Notes under the pieces: model-generated | Seen by the model: the letters and a program-made list of their open reading frames with translations, nothing else | Databases searched by the model: none | What the model was told of the DNA's origin: nothing | Assembly (NCBI RefSeq): GCF_025822605.1 | Contig: NZ_JACKTY010000004.1 | Coordinates: 92,686-156,685, forward strand | Direction: 5' to 3' | From: Mycolicibacterium komossense | GTDB taxonomy: Bacteria > Actinomycetota > Actinomycetes > Mycobacteriales > Mycobacteriaceae | Length of the DNA: 64,000 bases | Part shown: positions 47,472 to 55,711 of the stretch, one piece after another | Position numbering within the stretch: position 1 is the first letter of the stretch | How the letters are laid out: each line of letters opens with the position of its first letter | Made by a program: the position numbers and the translations under genes

Positions 47472-47960
47472 GTGACCGCGGAAGGCCAGTGGCTGAACGC
47501 CTCTCAGCAACGAGCCTGGCTGAACTACCTGCAGGTGTATCACCGGCTCGAATACGAGATGAATCGCCACCTGCAGACCGAATGCGGGCTGTCCCTGAGC
47601 GATTACACAGTGATGAACGCGCTGTCGAGCGCGTCTGAACACCGGATGCAGCTGACCCACCTGGCCACGATGATCGGCTGGGAACGCAGCCGGCTGTCGC
47701 ACCATCTGCAAAGGATGACCGCGCGCAGACTGGTCGAGCGGACCCGCTCGGCGGTCGACGGGCGAGCCACCGACGCAGTGCTGACCGAGTCGGGTTGGCG
47801 GGCGTTGTCGGCAGCCGCACCCAAACATGTCGCGTGGGTGCGGACGCTGTTCTTCTCCGGGATCAGCGCCCGGCAGGAGGCCCAACTGGCCGACGTGCTC
47901 GGGATCGTCTACGAGAACATCGTGGCCGAGGGCACCCTGCCGCCACCGGAGCCGGCCTAG
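47472..47960 (+). CDS. MarR-family transcriptional regulator
   Basis: 162 residues from GTG at 47472. The winged helix is complete: GLSLSDYTVMNALSSA, LTHLATMIGWERSRLSHHLQRMTARRLVER (recognition helix) and the wing SAVDGRATDAVLTESG. The N-terminal WLNASQQRAWLNYLQVYHRLEYEM is the dimerisation helix typical of a common actinobacterial MarR subgroup. Convergent with an SDR gene (4-nt overlap of stops). A GTGAC/TCAC element lies upstream of both genes. Confidence 0.87.
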   Translation: MTAEGQWLNASQQRAWLNYLQVYHRLEYEMNRHLQTECGLSLSDYTVMNALSSASEHRMQLTHLATMIGWERSRLSHHLQRMTARRLVERTRSAVDGRATDAVLTESGWRALSAAAPKHVAWVRTLFFSGISARQEAQLADVLGIVYENIVAEGTLPPPEPA

Positions 47961-48703
47961 ATCTGCTCGGCCCCGCCGTCCACGAAGATCTCGGCACCGG
48001 TCATGAAGCTGCTCTGATCCGAAGCCAGGAACAGCACGGCGGCGGCGATCTCCGACGGCTGCCCGAGTCGCCCCATCGGGACCGTTGCCGCCTGCCCGTC
48101 GAGCAGCGCCTGCTCCTGACCACTGGGAGCGAGTTCCTTGAGACCGCGGGTCTCCACCGGTCCGGGGATGACGGTGTTGACGCGAATCTTGCGGCCGACG
48201 AGTTCGGCCGCCCATGTCCGACCGAAGGACCGGATGGCCGCCTTCGACGCCGCGTAGGCGCCGAACGAGGGAAAGCCGACGGACGCCGATGTCGAACCGG
48301 CGAGCACGATCGATGCGCCTTCGTTGAGCAGCGGCAGCATCTTCTGCACGGTGAACACGGTGCCACCTACGTTGCGGTTGAAGGTGTCGGCCAGATGTTC
48401 GCGCGTCTCGTCCGCCAAGGTGGCGAACTCACCTCCACCGGCATTGGCGAACACCACGTCGAGGCCGTTGCCGCGGCCCCGGATCGCGGCGGCCAGTGCG
48501 TCGAGGTCACGTTCGTCGGTGATGTCGCCGCGGACACCGGTTGCGGATTCGCCGATGGTGGCCACCGCCTCGTCGACGCCGGCCTTATTGCGGCCGGTGA
48601 GGAACACGTGTGCGCCTTCGGCCGCCAGCCGTTGCGCGGAGGCCAGGCCGATGCCCGAAGTTCCGCCGGTGACCAGTGCCGTCTTGCCGCTGAGCTGACC
48701 CAT
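47957..48703 (-). CDS. Classical SDR oxidoreductase
   Basis: 248 residues from ATG at 48703 with GGAG 9-10 nt upstream. TGGTSGIG (nucleotide binding), NAGGGEF (N-A-G), catalytic Ser in LAGSTSASVG and YAASKAAI (Y-x-x-x-K) form the full active site; IRVNTVIPGPVETRG is the usual post-catalytic block. NAD(P)-dependent reduction of an unknown carbonyl. Probably controlled by the convergent MarR through GTGACATGTCAC upstream. Confidence 0.86.
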   Translation of the reverse strand: MGQLSGKTALVTGGTSGIGLASAQRLAAEGAHVFLTGRNKAGVDEAVATIGESATGVRGDITDERDLDALAAAIRGRGNGLDVVFANAGGGEFATLADETREHLADTFNRNVGGTVFTVQKMLPLLNEGASIVLAGSTSASVGFPSFGAYAASKAAIRSFGRTWAAELVGRKIRVNTVIPGPVETRGLKELAPSGQEQALLDGQAATVPMGRLGQPSEIAAAVLFLASDQSSFMTGAEIFVDGGAEQI

Positions 48704-48764
48704 GATGCGCTCTCCATCCGCTGTCCGGGCGGCGTCTCCGCCCACGCTGACTCAGCACAACTGC

Positions 48765-48776
48765 GTGACATGTCAC
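48765..48776. promoter_or_regulatory. Perfect palindrome upstream of the SDR gene
   Basis: GTGACATGTCAC reads the same on both strands, 61 nt upstream of the SDR ATG. Shares GTGA/TCAC half-sites with the site before the convergent marR gene, suggesting a common MarR operator. Confidence 0.6.
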
Positions 48777-48797
48777 CCTATTCCGGTGGGCATCCGA

Positions 48798-49394
48798 TCA
48801 CCGGGCGGCCCGCAGCATCGCCCATACCGTTGGCCCGTCGTCGGGCAGGGACACGCTTCCGGTGACGGCGAACCCCAGGCGCTGATAGAAGGCGACATTG
48901 GACGGAGATGACGTCTCCAGATATGCCGCACAGCCTTCATCCTTCGCCGCCTGCAAACCGGGTTCGAGCACAGCTCGTCCCAGGCCCCGGCCTTGCGAGG
49001 CCGGCGCAACACCCACCGTCGCCAGGAACCAAACGGGATCGGTCGGCCGCAGGCACGCAGTTGCCGCATCGGCCCTCGCCGCGATTTCCGCTCGATCACC
49101 GTACAGATCGACGACCTGGTCCGCTATCGCACCAAAAGCCGCGTCCAGACCTACCGAGGATGGGGTCGTCCACACTGCGACCGCGGCCAAATCATCTGAT
49201 ACCCAGACGTTTCCGCATCGCAATCCGATCTCCGTCAGGAACAATCGCTGCAACGACCGCACCCGGTCTCGGTGATCACGCGAATCGACGGTATGCCGGG
49301 TGAACGGGTAGTCGGCAAAGGCGAGACCGAGGGTCTGCGCGGCCTCGCCGCTGTCCCCCGACGTCGCCCGCCGAATCTGAAGACTGCTGGTCAC
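48798..49394 (-). CDS. GNAT-family N-acetyltransferase
   Basis: 198 residues. Acetyl-CoA binding site VGVAPASQGRGLGRAVLEPGL (Q-x-x-G-x-G) near residue 132, then LETSSPSNVAFYQRLGFAVTG, the conserved beta-5/alpha-4 segment. N-terminal SLQIRRATSGDSGEAAQTLGLAF is standard. Acetyl acceptor unknown. Transcribed toward the SDR promoter region. Confidence 0.82.
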   Translation of the reverse strand: MTSSLQIRRATSGDSGEAAQTLGLAFADYPFTRHTVDSRDHRDRVRSLQRLFLTEIGLRCGNVWVSDDLAAVAVWTTPSSVGLDAAFGAIADQVVDLYGDRAEIAARADAATACLRPTDPVWFLATVGVAPASQGRGLGRAVLEPGLQAAKDEGCAAYLETSSPSNVAFYQRLGFAVTGSVSLPDDGPTVWAMLRAAR

Positions 49395-49466
49395 GTGCCG
49401 CCACGTTACCGGCCGGGGCCCATGACAAGGCCCATCCCGGACCCGATCACGCCGGACCCGACGGTG

Positions 49467-50084
49467 TCAGGAGCCGATATCGCCCTCGATGTAACGCTGC
49501 AGGTTCGGCGCGATGGCCGCGATCACCTCGACGTCAGACATCGATGCGACCGGTTCGATCTGCCAGACGTAGCGCATCAGCGCGAAACCCAGCAATTGTG
49601 ACGAGATCAGGCCGCTGCGCACCAGCCGATCGCGTTCGTCGTCGCCGAGTTGGGACACCCCCATCAGGCTGCGCTCCACGATGAGGCGCAGCTTTTCGCG
49701 GGTGCTCTGCTCGTGCGCGGCCGTCTGCAGAACTGCCCGCAGGGTCGGACCGATCTCGTCGTCGGCCCAGCTGGCCAACAGCGTCTCGACCAACGCGCGG
49801 CCCAGCTCGGAAACCGGTGTCGCCCAGGTCTTTGCGACGTTCTCCAGCCACCGTTGCGGCGGTGCCGTGGCGGCGTCGAGGAGCCCCTCTTTGGAACCGT
49901 AGTAGTGGTAGACCAACGCCGGGTCGACGTCGGCGGCGCGGGCGACAGCGCGCAAGGTGGTGCCCGCCCAACCGTTCTGCGCGAACTCATCGCGGGCGGC
50001 GCGCACGATCCGCGCGGACAGCACCCCGCGCTCATCCCGCGGCCCAGGAGCGATCGGCGTCTTTTTGGCCATGAGTTTCATCAT
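49467..50084 (-). CDS. TetR-family transcriptional regulator
   Basis: 205 residues. HTH at residues 20-65: IVRAARDEFAQNGWAGTTLRAVARAADVDPALVYHYYGSKEGLL, typical TetR. C-terminal domain of the TetR_C group with ISSQLLGFALMRYVWQIEPVASM. First of two adjacent ATGs (50084, 50081) chosen, GGAG about 11 nt upstream; ATG at 50072 also possible. Divergent from a patatin gene with a 94-bp gap, so it may control that phospholipase; no clear palindrome is visible there. Confidence 0.85.
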   Translation of the reverse strand: MMKLMAKKTPIAPGPRDERGVLSARIVRAARDEFAQNGWAGTTLRAVARAADVDPALVYHYYGSKEGLLDAATAPPQRWLENVAKTWATPVSELGRALVETLLASWADDEIGPTLRAVLQTAAHEQSTREKLRLIVERSLMGVSQLGDDERDRLVRSGLISSQLLGFALMRYVWQIEPVASMSDVEVIAAIAPNLQRYIEGDIGS

Positions 50085-50178
50085 AAGGTGAATTTCTCCG
50101 TGCGTTGAAACTATCCCCGCGACATGGCACCGAGACGGCACCGACCTGACTGGCGACGCCACGCAGGGCGGGAGCAAG

Positions 50179-51159
50179 ATGATCGCCATGCGTGTCGCCC
50201 TGGCCCTCGGCAGCGGTGGCGCCCGCGGCTATGCCCACATCGGTGTGATCAACGAACTCCAGGAGCGCGGATACGAGATCGTCGGCATCGCGGGTTCGTC
50301 GATGGGCGCTCTTGTCGGTGGTTTGCAGGCGGCCGGCAAGATGGATCAATTCGCCGACTGGGCAACATCATTGACGCAGCGGGCGGTACTGCGCCTGCTT
50401 GACCCGTCACTGACCGCGGCGGGCGTGTTGCGAGCCGAGAAAATTCTGGACGCGGTCAGGGAGATCATCGGTGACATTGCGATCGAAGAGCTGCCGATCC
50501 CCTACACCGCCGTCACCACCGACCTGATCGCCGGAAAGTCGGTGTGGCTGCAGCGTGGCCCCGTCGATGCCGCGATCCGGGCGTCGATCGCGATCCCCGG
50601 GGTGATCTCACCCCACGTGCTCAACGGCCGACTACTGGCCGACGGCGGCATCCTGGACCCGTTGCCGATGGCCCCGATCGCCGCCGCCAACGCCGATCTG
50701 ACGATCGCGGTCAGCCTCAGCGGTGACGACCCGACGCGTCACCTGGACGACGAGCCCCGGGCGACCACCGAGTGGTTGAACCGCATGCTGCGCAGCACAT
50801 CGGCTTTGCTCGACACCAAGGCCGCACGCTCGATCCTCGACACGCCGTCGGCGCAGTCCGTGCTGAGCCGATTCAGCAGCGTCGACGCCGAGCTCGCCGA
50901 GGAACCCGACGGGCTGCGGGACGTCGCGGTGCCGAAACTGGGCAGCTTCGAGGTGATGAACCGGACCATCGAAATCTCCCAAGCCGCGCTGGCCCGGCAC
51001 ACGCTGGCCGCCTACCCGCCGGATCTGCTCATCGAGGTGCCGCGCACGGTGTGCCGCAGCCTGGAGTTCCACCGGGCCGCCGAAGTGATCGACATCGGGC
51101 AGGAGCTCGCCGCCGCCGCTCTCGATGTCCTCGACCGGCGGCCCCCGACGGTGGGTTAG
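50179..51159 (+). CDS. Patatin-like phospholipase (Rv1063c-like)
   Basis: 326 residues. Oxyanion motif GSGGARGYAHIG (residues 11-22), nucleophile elbow GSSMG (Ser41) and the Asp dyad partner in ADGGILDPLP form the full patatin catalytic dyad. Acts on phospholipid or neutral-lipid acyl esters. GGGAG 5 nt before the ATG; a second ATG 9 nt later is possible. Convergent with a second patatin gene (4-nt overlap), as recalled for Rv1063c/Rv1062. Confidence 0.88.
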   Translation: MIAMRVALALGSGGARGYAHIGVINELQERGYEIVGIAGSSMGALVGGLQAAGKMDQFADWATSLTQRAVLRLLDPSLTAAGVLRAEKILDAVREIIGDIAIEELPIPYTAVTTDLIAGKSVWLQRGPVDAAIRASIAIPGVISPHVLNGRLLADGGILDPLPMAPIAAANADLTIAVSLSGDDPTRHLDDEPRATTEWLNRMLRSTSALLDTKAARSILDTPSAQSVLSRFSSVDAELAEEPDGLRDVAVPKLGSFEVMNRTIEISQAALARHTLAAYPPDLLIEVPRTVCRSLEFHRAAEVIDIGQELAAAALDVLDRRPPTVG

Positions 51160-52019
51160 CGAGCCAGGAATTCGGCTACGGTGCCGGCGTGGCGACGCCC
51201 CTGCTCACGGCCGGCGCGCGCGGATGGGATCCGGCACCGCGGGTCGAGCGGATTCGGTCCGAAGGCGGCCAGCGCGTCGTCGTCGGCGAACAGCGCCAGC
51301 GTCGCGCCGGAAAAGTCGGCGATCTCGGCGGCGACACCAGCGCTGAACGGTGACGGGGCGTCCCGCCCCGACGGCACCAGCACGACGACGGCGTCGCAAT
51401 CGTTGGCGGCCACCATGTTCACCGAGCTGCCCGTTCCCCCGTCGATGAAGATGCGCTCACCAGCCGGGAAGGGGATGCGTACCGGCGGCCATACCCCGGG
51501 GACCGCGCAGCTGGCCGCGACCGCGTCGACGAGCTGCACCCCGGAGGTGTTGTCGAATACGACGAGTTCGCCTGTCGCCACGTCGATTCCGGTGATCCGC
51601 AAGGTTCGGTTGGGCCAGTCATGCGAGGGCAGTCGTTGCTCGATCACCGACCGGCGGACCGGCCCGGCGACGGTGTCGGTGGCCAGTGCGATCGCCCCGA
51701 TCCGCTGGAGCCGCTGGGCCGCGGTGGTGCCCGGCGTCATCGCACCCGTGAACAGTTCGGTGATGCGTTCGATGTCCACGCCGGAGTCGATCTCGAAGGT
51801 GGCCTCGGCGGTCTGCCGGTCGTACAGCTCCTCGATATCGAGCCCACTACCGATCTGGGCCGCGACGGTCGACCCCGCAGAGGTGCCCACCAGGACATCG
51901 GCGTCGAGCAGTGCGTCGGCCGCGGCGGGAATCTCGTCGGCGATACCGCGCAGGATCCCCGTTTCCCAGGCGATACCGGCCAATCCGCCGCCCGCCAGCA
52001 CCAGCCCTGAACGTGACAT
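51156..52019 (-). CDS. Patatin-like phospholipase (Rv1062-like)
   Basis: 287 residues. GLVLAGGGLAGIAWETGIL (oxyanion glycines), VLVGTSAGSTVAAQ (nucleophile Ser47 in G-T-S-A-G) and IFIDGGTGSSVN (Asp of the dyad) are intact. Only distantly related to the convergent patatin, so not a recent duplication. Same strand as, and 19 nt downstream of, the DapB-like gene, so possibly co-transcribed under the KstR-type site at 53125. Confidence 0.87.
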   Translation of the reverse strand: MSRSGLVLAGGGLAGIAWETGILRGIADEIPAAADALLDADVLVGTSAGSTVAAQIGSGLDIEELYDRQTAEATFEIDSGVDIERITELFTGAMTPGTTAAQRLQRIGAIALATDTVAGPVRRSVIEQRLPSHDWPNRTLRITGIDVATGELVVFDNTSGVQLVDAVAASCAVPGVWPPVRIPFPAGERIFIDGGTGSSVNMVAANDCDAVVVLVPSGRDAPSPFSAGVAAEIADFSGATLALFADDDALAAFGPNPLDPRCRIPSARAGREQGRRHAGTVAEFLAR

Positions 52020-52038
52020 GACGCCGATGCTATCGGCG

Positions 52039-53097
52039 TCAGCGCGCCAGTCGAGGCGCCGCCCGTCCGCTCATCAGCGGAAGGTCGAGGTAGGTGGCGA
52101 TACCGGGTTCGGCCGCACAGACCGCGGGGATGGAGTTCACGCAGTGCGCGGCGGTGGCCACGATGCCGTTGTTGCTCTTCAGCCCGGCCTCGACACTCTC
52201 GGGCTGGAATCCCTTGATGACGACGTTGAAATCCGGGTTGCCCTGGACCTCCATCTCGTAGCGTTCACCTGCCGGGCCGAATGTCCATGGCGGGTCGAGG
52301 TTTTCCTGACCCATGAACCAGTTGACGGTCACCCGCACGACCGGTTCGCCGTCGACGAGGGCTTCCCAGTGAAATTTGCGCGCCGCGACCTGGCCCGCCT
52401 CGATGGTGCCCATCGGCGACTCGATCGGCCCGGTGGCCACCCCGATTTCCTGGGTGGCGCGGATGGTCGGGTCGGCGTTGAACCCGATCTGGTCGACCAC
52501 CATCTTCACCGACTGGACGAAACCACCGTCGAGGAGTTTCTGCATCGGCCCGGTCAGCGCCTTCTCCGGGGTGTCGCCGAAGCCCATCACGTAGCGGAGC
52601 ACGTCGGGGGCGTCGTAGGTGCGCAGATCCGAAAACTCTTCGGCACGAACGAAAGTGACGCCCGTCGACATCACCGACAGCACGAGCGGGAAATGCTCGC
52701 TGATACCGCCGGGGGCGATACCCGTGCCGTGCAGGGTCACCTTGCCCTCCAGCGCAGCGGCCCGCAACGGGCCCGCTTCCTTCTCACCCGGGTAGAACCA
52801 TCCGACCGGACTGACGACGTTCTTACCCGAGCGCAGCAGCGCCACCACCTCGTCGGCGTTGGGCATCAGCGGGGCATAGATGACGACATCGGCGTCCATC
52901 GCGAGGATGGCCTCGACACTGTTGGTGGCCGCCACCCCCAGCGGTCCGGTGCCGATGATCTCGCCGACGTCCTTGCCGTTCTTGGCTTCCGAATGCACCC
53001 AGCATCCGACCAGTTCGAGATCGGGATGTTCGAGCACTCCGTTGATGGCGGCGATACCGACGCCGCCCGTCGCCCACTGCACAACTTTGAGGCCCAC
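52039..53097 (-). CDS. DapB-like NAD(P)H-dependent oxidoreductase (Rv1059-like)
   Basis: 352 residues from GTG at 53097 (GLKVVQWATGGVGIAAINGVLEHP) with GAAGGAG 8 nt upstream. N-terminal Rossmann fold related to dihydrodipicolinate reductase (ATGGVGIAA, WVHSEAKNGKDVGEI), followed by a substrate domain with GTGIAPGGISEHFPLVL. The family includes 2,4-diaminopentanoate dehydrogenase-like enzymes; the real substrate in mycobacteria is unknown. A longer frame upstream crosses the operator and is not coding. The KstR-type site 28 nt upstream suggests a sterol-linked role. Confidence 0.85.
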   Translation of the reverse strand: MGLKVVQWATGGVGIAAINGVLEHPDLELVGCWVHSEAKNGKDVGEIIGTGPLGVAATNSVEAILAMDADVVIYAPLMPNADEVVALLRSGKNVVSPVGWFYPGEKEAGPLRAAALEGKVTLHGTGIAPGGISEHFPLVLSVMSTGVTFVRAEEFSDLRTYDAPDVLRYVMGFGDTPEKALTGPMQKLLDGGFVQSVKMVVDQIGFNADPTIRATQEIGVATGPIESPMGTIEAGQVAARKFHWEALVDGEPVVRVTVNWFMGQENLDPPWTFGPAGERYEMEVQGNPDFNVVIKGFQPESVEAGLKSNNGIVATAAHCVNSIPAVCAAEPGIATYLDLPLMSGRAAPRLAR

Positions 53098-53124
53098 GCG
53101 TGTCTCCTTCGACGGGCTGAAAAC

Positions 53125-53138
53125 TAGAACACGTTCTA
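53125..53138. promoter_or_regulatory. KstR-type operator, perfect palindrome core
   Basis: TAGAACACGTTCTA matches TNNAACNNGTTNNA and its outer half-sites TAGAAC/GTTCTA are exactly symmetric, close to the optimal KstR operator. It lies in the 92-bp gap between fadD14 and the DapB-like gene, 28 nt from the latter's GTG. Strongest of the three sites in this window. Confidence 0.8.
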
Positions 53139-53189
53139 CTGTCGGTTCTACACCAGAACACGCGCTGTGACCCGCAGATGGCGCAACCT

Positions 53190-54821
53190 CTAGTCCCGCA
53201 CCTCTGTGACCTCGTAGGCGTTGTCGGCGTGGCGGGCGCGGATCGTCTTCTTGTCGTATTTGCCGACGCTGGTCCTCGGCACCTCGTCGACGAAGGTCCA
53301 CCGCTCGGGTAGCCACCAGCGAACGACCCTGTCGGCGAGGAACTCCCGCAGCTCCTGGGCAGTGACGTCCGCACCGTCTTTGATCACCACGGCCGCCAGC
53401 GGGCGTTCCTGCCAGCGCTCGTCGGGAACACCGACGACGGCGGCCTCCAGCACCGCCGGGTGGGCGACGAGGTGGTTTTCCAGTTCGACCGACGAGATCC
53501 ATTCCCCGCCCGACTTGATCACGTCCTTGGCGCGGTCGGTCAGCGTCACATAACCCAGCGCGTCGATGCGCCCGACGTCACCGGTGCGCAGCCAGCCGTC
53601 GGCGAACTTGGCCTCGTCGCGGCCCAGGTAATAGCTACCGGTGATCCACGGTCCCCGCACTTCCAGTTCCCCGACCGATTCACCGTCGCTGGGCAGCACC
53701 GCGCCTTGGTCGTCGACGATACGGGCCTCCACCCCGCACACCGGTCGGCCCTGGGTGGCACGCAGCGCCCACTGTTGCTCCCGGGGGACGTTCGGCGGCG
53801 GCCACGCCAACGTGGCCAGCGGGGAGGTCTCGGTCATCCCCCACAGCTGCCGGATCTGGACGCCGTGACGTTCCTCGAAGGTCTGCATCAGCGACACCGG
53901 TACCGCTGATCCGCCACACGCGACCATCCGCAGCGACGAGATGTCGCGGCCCGGATCCTTTTCCAGGCAGTTCATCACGTCGTTCCAGATGGTCGGAACG
54001 GCCCCGGCCACCGTCGGCCGCTGCGTCTCGATCAGCTGGATCAGCGACTTGGCATCCATGAACCGGTCGGGAAGCACCAAGTCCGCACCGGCCATCATCG
54101 TCCCGTACGGCAGACCCCAGGCGTTGGCGTGGAACATCGGCACGATCGGCAGCACCGAATCACCGAAGCCGATGCCGAACCCGTTGACGACATTCGTCGC
54201 CATGGAGTGCAGGTAGCTTGAACGATGGCTATAGACAACACCTTTCGGGTTGCCGGTGGTGCCGCTGGTGTAGCACATCGCCGCGGCCGAATTCTCGTCG
54301 AGGGCGGGCCAGTCGAAGTCGGCGGATTCCCGGGACAGCAGATCCGCATACCGCAGCACGGTTTTGCCCGACTCGACCAGCGCGGCCACGTCCCCGTCTC
54401 CCACCGCGATCACGGTGTGTACGGTCTCCAGGCTGGGCAGCACTGCGGCCAGCTGAGCAGCCAGTGACATATCGACGAAGACCACTTGGTCCTGCGCCTC
54501 GTTCGCGATGAAGGCGATCTGTTCGGCCGACAGTCGGATGTTGAGCGTGTGCAGCACCGCGCCCATCGACGGTGCCGCCAGATAGACCGTCAGGTGTTCC
54601 TGGTTGTTCCACATGAAGGTGGCTACCCGCTGGTCACCGGCGATGCCGAGGCGGCGCAGGGCGTTGGCCAACCTGGCGGTGTCGGCACCGATCTCGCGAT
54701 ATGTGGTGTGCCGGAAGCCGTCCCCGGTCGCGGTGGTGACAGTGCGATCGCCGTGCACGGTGGTTGCGTGTCGCAGGATGGCGGCGATGGTCAGCGGGAA
54801 GTCCTGCATGGTGCTCTGCAT
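53190..54821 (-). CDS. fadD14: Fatty-acid-CoA ligase FadD14-like
   Basis: Acyl-CoA synthetase/AMP ligase, 543 residues, activating medium or long fatty acids. P-loop AMCYTSGTTGNPKGVVYSH, adenine motif QLWGMTETSP, and the C-terminal LRTGDVGRIDALGYVTLTDRAKDVIKSGGEW with the conserved Asp, plus catalytic Lys near VGKYDKKTIRA. Placed as Rv1058 next to the Rv1059 and Rv1057 homologues. ATG at 54821; ATG at 54809 (MQDFPLTI) is equally plausible. Confidence 0.92.
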   Translation of the reverse strand: MQSTMQDFPLTIAAILRHATTVHGDRTVTTATGDGFRHTTYREIGADTARLANALRRLGIAGDQRVATFMWNNQEHLTVYLAAPSMGAVLHTLNIRLSAEQIAFIANEAQDQVVFVDMSLAAQLAAVLPSLETVHTVIAVGDGDVAALVESGKTVLRYADLLSRESADFDWPALDENSAAAMCYTSGTTGNPKGVVYSHRSSYLHSMATNVVNGFGIGFGDSVLPIVPMFHANAWGLPYGTMMAGADLVLPDRFMDAKSLIQLIETQRPTVAGAVPTIWNDVMNCLEKDPGRDISSLRMVACGGSAVPVSLMQTFEERHGVQIRQLWGMTETSPLATLAWPPPNVPREQQWALRATQGRPVCGVEARIVDDQGAVLPSDGESVGELEVRGPWITGSYYLGRDEAKFADGWLRTGDVGRIDALGYVTLTDRAKDVIKSGGEWISSVELENHLVAHPAVLEAAVVGVPDERWQERPLAAVVIKDGADVTAQELREFLADRVVRWWLPERWTFVDEVPRTSVGKYDKKTIRARHADNAYEVTEVRD

Positions 54822-54890
54822 TGGTGCAACGCTAGCGACCTGAGAGCGCTCAGAGTGTGCAGTTCACCGCGGCGATGAGACAGTGACGGA

Positions 54891-55226
54891 GTGACGATCA
54901 CGAAATCGATTGCCCTGTTCCTGGTCGCGGCGGTGCTGGAGATCGGCGGCGCCTGGCTGATCTGGCAGGGCGTGCGGGAATCTCGCGGCTGGGGGTGGAT
55001 GGGACTCGGCGTGGTGGCGCTGGGTGCCTACGGTTTCGTCGCGACCCTGCAGCCCGATGCCAACTTCGGCCGGATCCTGGCCGCCTACGGCGGCATATTC
55101 GTGGCGGGTTCGCTGGTGTGGGGAATGGCTCTGGACGGTTTCCGCCCCGACCGCTGGGATGTCCTCGGCGCGCTGGTCTGCCTCGTCGGCGTCGCGGTGA
55201 TCATGTACGTGCCGAGGGCGCACTGA
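54891..55226 (+). CDS. YnfA/UPF0060-family membrane protein
   Basis: 111 residues, four helices, matching the UPF0060 (YnfA) family of SMR-like small transporters. Family phrases: [57 protein letters not shown] and [23 protein letters not shown]. Possible efflux role by analogy to SMR pumps. GTG start at 54891. Divergent from fadD14 across a 69-bp gap. Confidence 0.88.
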   Translation: MTITKSIALFLVAAVLEIGGAWLIWQGVRESRGWGWMGLGVVALGAYGFVATLQPDANFGRILAAYGGIFVAGSLVWGMALDGFRPDRWDVLGALVCLVGVAVIMYVPRAH

Positions 55227-55323
55227 CCCGTCACCTGCAGTGCGGGCACCGGGAACGTTTCGGCGGTCGACAACGATGTAATCAGTGAGAGAATTGCCTG
55301 ATCACAACAAGGGAGGCGGCGCC

Positions 55324-55641
55324 ATGCGTACCGCAATGACAATCACAGCGGCAGCAGTAGCGGCTTTCGGTGTTCTGGCCGCGCCGGCAGGTCTTGCTTC
55401 CGCCGACGGAAAGACAGCGCAGCAGACCATCAGCGACCTGCAGTCACAGGGCTACACCGTCACCATCGACAAGATCGGCTCAGGACCGATGTCGGCTTGC
55501 GTCGTCACCAGTGTCCGTAATCCCCAGCAGGTCACCCAGTGGGTGCCCGCCGTCGGGCCGGTACTGGGCAACAGCAACCGCAACGTGTTGGTGCAGCAGG
55601 TCCAGAGCCAGACCATCTCGGTCTCACTGAACTGCAGCTGA
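55324..55641 (+). CDS. Small secreted mycobacterial protein
   Basis: 105 residues from ATG at 55324, with AAGGGAGG 7 nt upstream. Residues 1-28 are a Sec signal (MRTAMTITAAAVAAFGVLAAPAG, cleavage near ASA-DGK). The mature part TISDLQSQGYTVTIDKIGS...CVVTSVRNPQ ends in a terminal Cys-Ser with a likely disulfide to Cys near residue 59. Many mycobacteria have several such exported proteins; function unknown. Followed by a strong terminator. Confidence 0.78.
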   Translation: MRTAMTITAAAVAAFGVLAAPAGLASADGKTAQQTISDLQSQGYTVTIDKIGSGPMSACVVTSVRNPQQVTQWVPAVGPVLGNSNRNVLVQQVQSQTISVSLNCS

Positions 55642-55652
55642 GTCTTCGACAG

Positions 55653-55692
55653 ACAGGAAAAGCCGGGTCCGTACGGACCCGGCTTTTTCTGT
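55653..55692. terminator. Bidirectional terminator hairpin
   Basis: 20-nt arms meeting without a loop at GTAC: the plus strand reads AAAAGCCGGGTCCGTAC then its complement ending GGCTTTTTCTGT, giving a U-rich tail in both directions. One G-T pair only. It separates the small secreted protein gene from the convergent beta-propeller gene. Confidence 0.88.
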
Positions 55693-55711
55693 TGAGGACT
55701 TCAGGCCCGGC

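Noticed and set aside
53098..53502. N-terminal extension of the DapB-like protein to 487 residues
   Set aside because: It would run across the KstR-type operator and into fadD14; homology and the ribosome site begin at the GTG at 53097.
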